From Latilactobacillus fuchuensis DSM 14340 = JCM 11249 (GTDB lineage Bacteria; Bacillota; Bacilli; Lactobacillales; Lactobacillaceae): a DNA stretch of 43,826 nucleotides. Below, piece after piece: positions 40,851-43,826 of this stretch. Under the pieces are notes generated by a model. That model did no database searches and was not told where the DNA came from. It saw nothing but the letters and a program-made list of their open reading frames with translations. Position 1 is the first letter of the stretch; every line of letters begins with the position of its first letter. Location: positions 1 through 43,826 of the forward strand of contig NZ_BAMJ01000021.1 of assembly GCF_000615805.1 (NCBI RefSeq), in the 5' to 3' direction. A program made the translations under genes and the position numbers.

Positions 40851-41837
40851 TTACATAATTGACGTACTGTGCAACGGTTGACGCTTTTCAGGGAACAGAC
40901 TGGTTAATAATTCGGTGACTGCAATCGGGGCTTCACCAAAACCGCTGGCGATTAGTTTAACTTTACCGGGATAAGTGGCAATGTCCCCAATCGCATAGAT
41001 GTTCGGGATATTAGTTGCCATCTGTTGATTAACACTGACTTGATGGTGGTCCAAAGTTAAGTTCCAATCACGTAGAATTTTAGTGTCGGAGATGAAACCG
41101 TAGTTGACGAGCAACTTATCAACGGTCAAGGTTTCTTGGTCAGTTGATTTCATCTTTTTAAGATTTAATGTTAATTGTTGGTCGGTCTCGGTTAAAGCAT
41201 CAATTAAAAATGGGGTTTTAATCTTAATTGATGAGGCTTTGAGGGCGTCGACACTACTTTCTAAACCGCGGAATTGATCGCGCCGATGGACTAAATAGAC
41301 TTGCTTCGCGACTTTTTCAAGCATTAAGGCCCATTCAATCGCGGAATCACCACCACCAGCAACGGCGACGACTTGGTCTTTGAATTGGTCCATCTGTTTG
41401 GCGAAATAGTGGACATAATGATTATCCCAATCAGGGTTATAGTCGACTGCCAGTTTACGGGGAGTAAAGGCACCGTTACCGATTGCAACGATCACACCAC
41501 GTGTATGTGTTGTGCCATTAGTGGTTTCAAGAATAAAAGTCCCATCAGTTTGGGGCTGGATATTTTTAACGGCGGTTGATAATTGAATCGTGGATTCAAA
41601 CAAGCTTAATTGCTCGATTAAATTAGCGGTCAGTTGGTCACCAGTGATACCGCTAAAGCCGGCAACGTCGAAAATTTGTTTTTCTGGATACAGCGTTGCG
41701 ACTTGGCCCCCCAATTCTGGGAGGCTTTCAATAATTTGGACATCGGCTTTGCGCATGCCGGCGTAGTAAGCGGCAAAGATTCCGACAGGGCCGCCACCGA
41801 TGATGGTGATATCAAATAAATGGTTTGAATCGAGCAT
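40851..41837 (-). CDS. Ferredoxin/flavodoxin-NADP+ reductase, TrxB-like (YumC type)
   Basis: A 328-residue FAD enzyme that moves electrons between NADPH and ferredoxin or flavodoxin. The FAD site IIGGGPVGIFAAYYAG is at the N-terminus, the NADPH site VAGGGDSAIEWAL at about 158-170, and IYAIGDIATYPGK near the end binds FAD. The CxxC pair of thioredoxin reductase is absent, which favours the YumC-type reductase. It is divergent from the cyclophilin gene. A TATATA box lies about 25 nt before the ATG. Confidence 0.9.
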   Translation of the reverse strand: MLDSNHLFDITIIGGGPVGIFAAYYAGMRKADVQIIESLPELGGQVATLYPEKQIFDVAGFSGITGDQLTANLIEQLSLFESTIQLSTAVKNIQPQTDGTFILETTNGTTHTRGVIVAIGNGAFTPRKLAVDYNPDWDNHYVHYFAKQMDQFKDQVVAVAGGGDSAIEWALMLEKVAKQVYLVHRRDQFRGLESSVDALKASSIKIKTPFLIDALTETDQQLTLNLKKMKSTDQETLTVDKLLVNYGFISDTKILRDWNLTLDHHQVSVNQQMATNIPNIYAIGDIATYPGKVKLIASGFGEAPIAVTELLTSLFPEKRQPLHSTSIM

Positions 41838-41990
41838 TTCATTACTTCCTTACTCTTATATAGTAGACTTCCTAAGCTAGTATACTAAAAAGAAATTAGG
41901 AAAGCACAATAAAAGCAATAAATATTAATAGTAATTTAAGACACAATTCGCTATGATATAAATTGAATTAAAAACTTGGAGGTAGATTAC

Positions 41991-42575
41991 ATGGCATATC
42001 CACAATTAGATTTAGAAAACTTTGCAGGTCCAACAGCAACTTTTGATACTAACCACGGTGAATTTACAGTCGCATTATTCCCAGAACAAGCGCCTAAAAC
42101 CGTTGAAAACTTTATCGGTTTAGCTGAAAAAGATTATTACGACGGCATTGTTTTTCACCGGGTCATCAATGATTTCATGATTCAAGGTGGCGATCCAACC
42201 GGTACCGGGATGGGCGGCGAAAGTCTCTGGGGACAAGCGTTTGCTGATGAATTTAATCCAGAAGTATTCAATTTAAACGGTGCATTATCAATGGCTAATG
42301 CCGGTCCTAACACGAATGGTAGTCAATTCTTCATCGTGACTAATGAACATATCAACCAAAATATGTTGTCACAACTATCGGGTGCTGGTTATCCTGAAGA
42401 AGTCATCACGGCTTATCAAAAGGGTGGTACACCTTGGTTAGACTTTAAACATACTGTTTTTGGTCAAGTAATGAGTGGCATGGCAATCGTCAATGAAATT
42501 AATGCGACTGAAACAGGGATGCAAGACAAACCGGTTGAACCAGTTGTCATCAACCATATTACAATCAAACATTAA
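41991..42575 (+). CDS. Cyclophilin-type peptidyl-prolyl cis-trans isomerase
   Basis: A 194-residue cytoplasmic isomerase. Family motifs are [24 protein letters not shown] (catalytic Arg in FHRV), [19 protein letters not shown] and [11 protein letters not shown]. There is no signal peptide. ATG 41991 follows GGAGG at 8 nt; the longer TTG reading is not needed. Repeat element G begins 6 nt after the stop codon. Confidence 0.95.
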   Translation: MAYPQLDLENFAGPTATFDTNHGEFTVALFPEQAPKTVENFIGLAEKDYYDGIVFHRVINDFMIQGGDPTGTGMGGESLWGQAFADEFNPEVFNLNGALSMANAGPNTNGSQFFIVTNEHINQNMLSQLSGAGYPEEVITAYQKGGTPWLDFKHTVFGQVMSGMAIVNEINATETGMQDKPVEPVVINHITIKH

Positions 42576-42580
42576 ATTTA

Positions 42581-42752
42581 GTAACTAGCTGTGACAGAAC
42601 TCGGTTATCAATTGAGTATCAAGCTGAAAATGCTGGTTATCCCGAAATTAAGGATAACCAGCATTTTTGATTTGAACGGAAATTGATGAGTTCTGGCGCG
42701 CGTCAAAAAATAATGTCCGTTTAATATCAGAGTACGACGACTTATGTCATAA
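42581..42752 (+). repeat. Element G: long-subtype hairpin repeat, sense to the cyclophilin gene
   Basis: It reads GTAACTAGCTGTGACAGAAC, ATCAATTGAGTATCAAG, tip hairpin AAAATGCTGGTTATCC / GGATAACCAGCATTTTT, TTTGAACGGAAATTG, GAGTTCTGGCGCGCGTCA, then TTTAATATCAG. CAGAACTC pairs with GAGTTCTG. The same parts occur in the same order in element F. The tip hairpin with its T run could also terminate transcription. It covers most of the 260-bp gap to the S1 gene. Confidence 0.8.
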
Positions 42753-42835
42753 CCTTTTTTTGATAACATAGAAGTCTTGCCTTTTAGGATCGATAAGGCT
42801 TAAAATAGATAGGATAATAAAATGTGGAGGACAGT

Positions 42836-43213
42836 ATGGACTATCGAATTGGACAAAAAGTGACCGGCGTTGTGACTGGGATTCAACCTTATGGCGTCTT
42901 TGTTTCATTAGATGAAACGGTACAAGGCTTAATTCACATTTCTGAGTGTGGGCACGGCTTTGTCAAGAACCTAGAAGAACAATTTACGCTTGGCCAGCCG
43001 ATCAAAGTGATTATTTTAGATGTCGATGAATATACACATAAGGTTAGTTTGTCTTTGCGGGCGTTAGCACCAGAGCCTAATTTATTGGCACAACGCGCTA
43101 AAAAACATTATTGGACTAATCGGCGAGTGCAAACGGGTTTTCAACCCATTGCAGATCGATTAGCCGGTTGGACGCAAGCAGCATTAGATGATTTAGATAA
43201 GGGTGAGTATTGA
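42836..43213 (+). CDS. S1-domain RNA-binding protein (YugI/CvfD-like)
   Basis: A 125-residue cytoplasmic protein. Residues 3-72 are one S1 domain (YRIGQKVTGVVTGIQPYGVFV, GLIHISECGHGFV, KVSLSLRAL); the rest is basic and helical. YugI/CvfD members bind ribosomes or RNA in stress and translation control. ATG 42836 follows TGGAGG. The stop overlaps the next start by one base, so both are one operon. Confidence 0.9.
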   Translation: MDYRIGQKVTGVVTGIQPYGVFVSLDETVQGLIHISECGHGFVKNLEEQFTLGQPIKVIILDVDEYTHKVSLSLRALAPEPNLLAQRAKKHYWTNRRVQTGFQPIADRLAGWTQAALDDLDKGEY

Positions 43214-43599
43214 TGAGTGCAAAAGTAGCGGGAACAATCATGTACAAAACTGAAACGGGCCAATACGTTTTTTTGGTCAAACCACAAACAAAAGAAACGT
43301 TTGAGATGTTATCCACTGAAAAAAACAATCAACAAACACCACTTGCAGCGGTTTTAATTGCGTTGCAAGCAAAGCTGAAGATTGACGTTAACCAGTTGCG
43401 ATTAACAAATTTAGCCAATATTAAGTTAGATTCTGAGAATGTTTCCTTTTTTGTTTTCCAATGGAGTGAACATATGCCTGAATTTTATACCGAACAATTG
43501 GCTTTAATTAGTGAAGCGGGTTTCCAATTCAAGACCCCTAGTGAATTCACGGCATTATTGGATAAATTAGAGGTGACCAGTGTTCCGCATCTAAATTAA
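43213..43599 (+). CDS. Hypothetical protein, possibly a degenerate Nudix-fold protein
   Basis: A 128-residue protein coupled to the S1 gene (TGATG overlap). The pattern GTIMYKTETGQYVFLVKP, then a helix (LAAVLIALQAKLKI) and SFFVFQWSE resembles the order of strands and helix in a Nudix domain. The REXXEE catalytic box is not present, so catalysis is unlikely if the resemblance is real. A scaffold or RNA-linked role beside the S1 protein would be speculation. Confidence 0.65.
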   Translation: MSAKVAGTIMYKTETGQYVFLVKPQTKETFEMLSTEKNNQQTPLAAVLIALQAKLKIDVNQLRLTNLANIKLDSENVSFFVFQWSEHMPEFYTEQLALISEAGFQFKTPSEFTALLDKLEVTSVPHLN

Positions 43600-43683
43600 T
43601 TCGGACGATTGATGTATATCTATTCAATATTGTCCGCGTTTTAAATTATTTTAAGATTAATTAAAAAAAATATGAATAATTGC

Positions 43684-43826
43684 TTGACGGTCTAAGCTAA
43701 TGTTGGTATAGTAGTCTATGTTGTCAGCGAGACAAACGGTTATCGATTTTAAAAATGTATAAGCAATCCGGAAGTTGAATATTTATTCAAAAAATATTTA
43801 AAAAAGGATTGACAGCATTTCGAGAA
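43684..43826 (+). promoter_or_regulatory. Strong promoter(s) for a gene beyond the window
   Basis: TTGACG (43684-43689), 17-bp spacer, TATAGT (43707-43712), preceded by an A/T-rich tract like an UP element. A second TTGACA follows at 43809-43814 after another A-rich tract, with its -10 beyond the edge. Two closely stacked promoters of this kind are typical of rRNA or tRNA operons. A short hairpin TTGTC/GACAA (43721-43735) follows the first. No coding sequence is seen in 43600-43826. Confidence 0.55.

Overview
The window looks like a chromosomal segment of a lactobacillus, most likely the Latilactobacillus sakei/curvatus group. The evidence is a low-GC Gram-positive style (strong AGGAGG sites, T-rich intrinsic terminators), divergent pepQ-ccpA, pepV, a murI-rdgB-yfcE block, CbpB/YkuL, phosphonate genes and a YunD-YutD-YutF block. 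The species is inferred from gene content, not from a marker gene. No rRNA or tRNA gene, prophage, insertion sequence or CRISPR array was seen.

Layout: (1) 1-4000 is an accessory segment: a peptide-pheromone type histidine kinase and LytTR regulator, small membrane proteins and a CPBP protease, resembling the edge of a bacteriocin or quorum-sensing locus. (2) 4007-7981 is core: YslB, murI, an RNase PH relic fused to RdgB, a YfcE phosphodiesterase and the cyclic-di-AMP protein CbpB. (3) 8506-13851, minus strand, is a phosphonate operon phnX-phnW-phnD-phnC-phnE-phnE, which would import 2-aminoethylphosphonate and split it to acetaldehyde and phosphate. (4) 14056-16948 holds a DUF368 undecaprenyl-phosphate carrier, an MscS channel and a YtxG/YtxH-like pair. 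(5) 17342-25490 holds pepQ, ccpA, a class A penicillin-binding protein, nagB with clear CcpA and NagR-type operators, and a double-domain GT8 glycosyltransferase. (6) 25757-30117 holds a drug-efflux module with a divergent MerR regulator, and an unknown conserved protein. (7) 30317-35912, minus strand, holds pepV, a zinc/cadmium P-type ATPase, its ArsR/SmtB repressor and a secreted glycerophosphodiester phosphodiesterase. (8) 36023-43599 holds a candidate CcpA-controlled small RNA, the yunD-yutD-yutF-membrane protein-dedA run, a ferredoxin-NADP reductase, a cyclophilin and an S1-domain protein. The window ends in strong promoters for something further right.

Two features stand out. First, six intergenic regions carry a family of units of about 120-130 nt (longer in two places) that fold into long hairpins. 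Units share a GAGNA/CGGA internal loop, but the stem sequences vary with complementarity mostly kept. Every array lies directly downstream of a gene and in its sense orientation, sometimes starting at the stop codon. Second, seven genes are each interrupted by what looks like a one-base contraction of a short homopolymer. This points to an indel-prone assembly more than to real gene decay.
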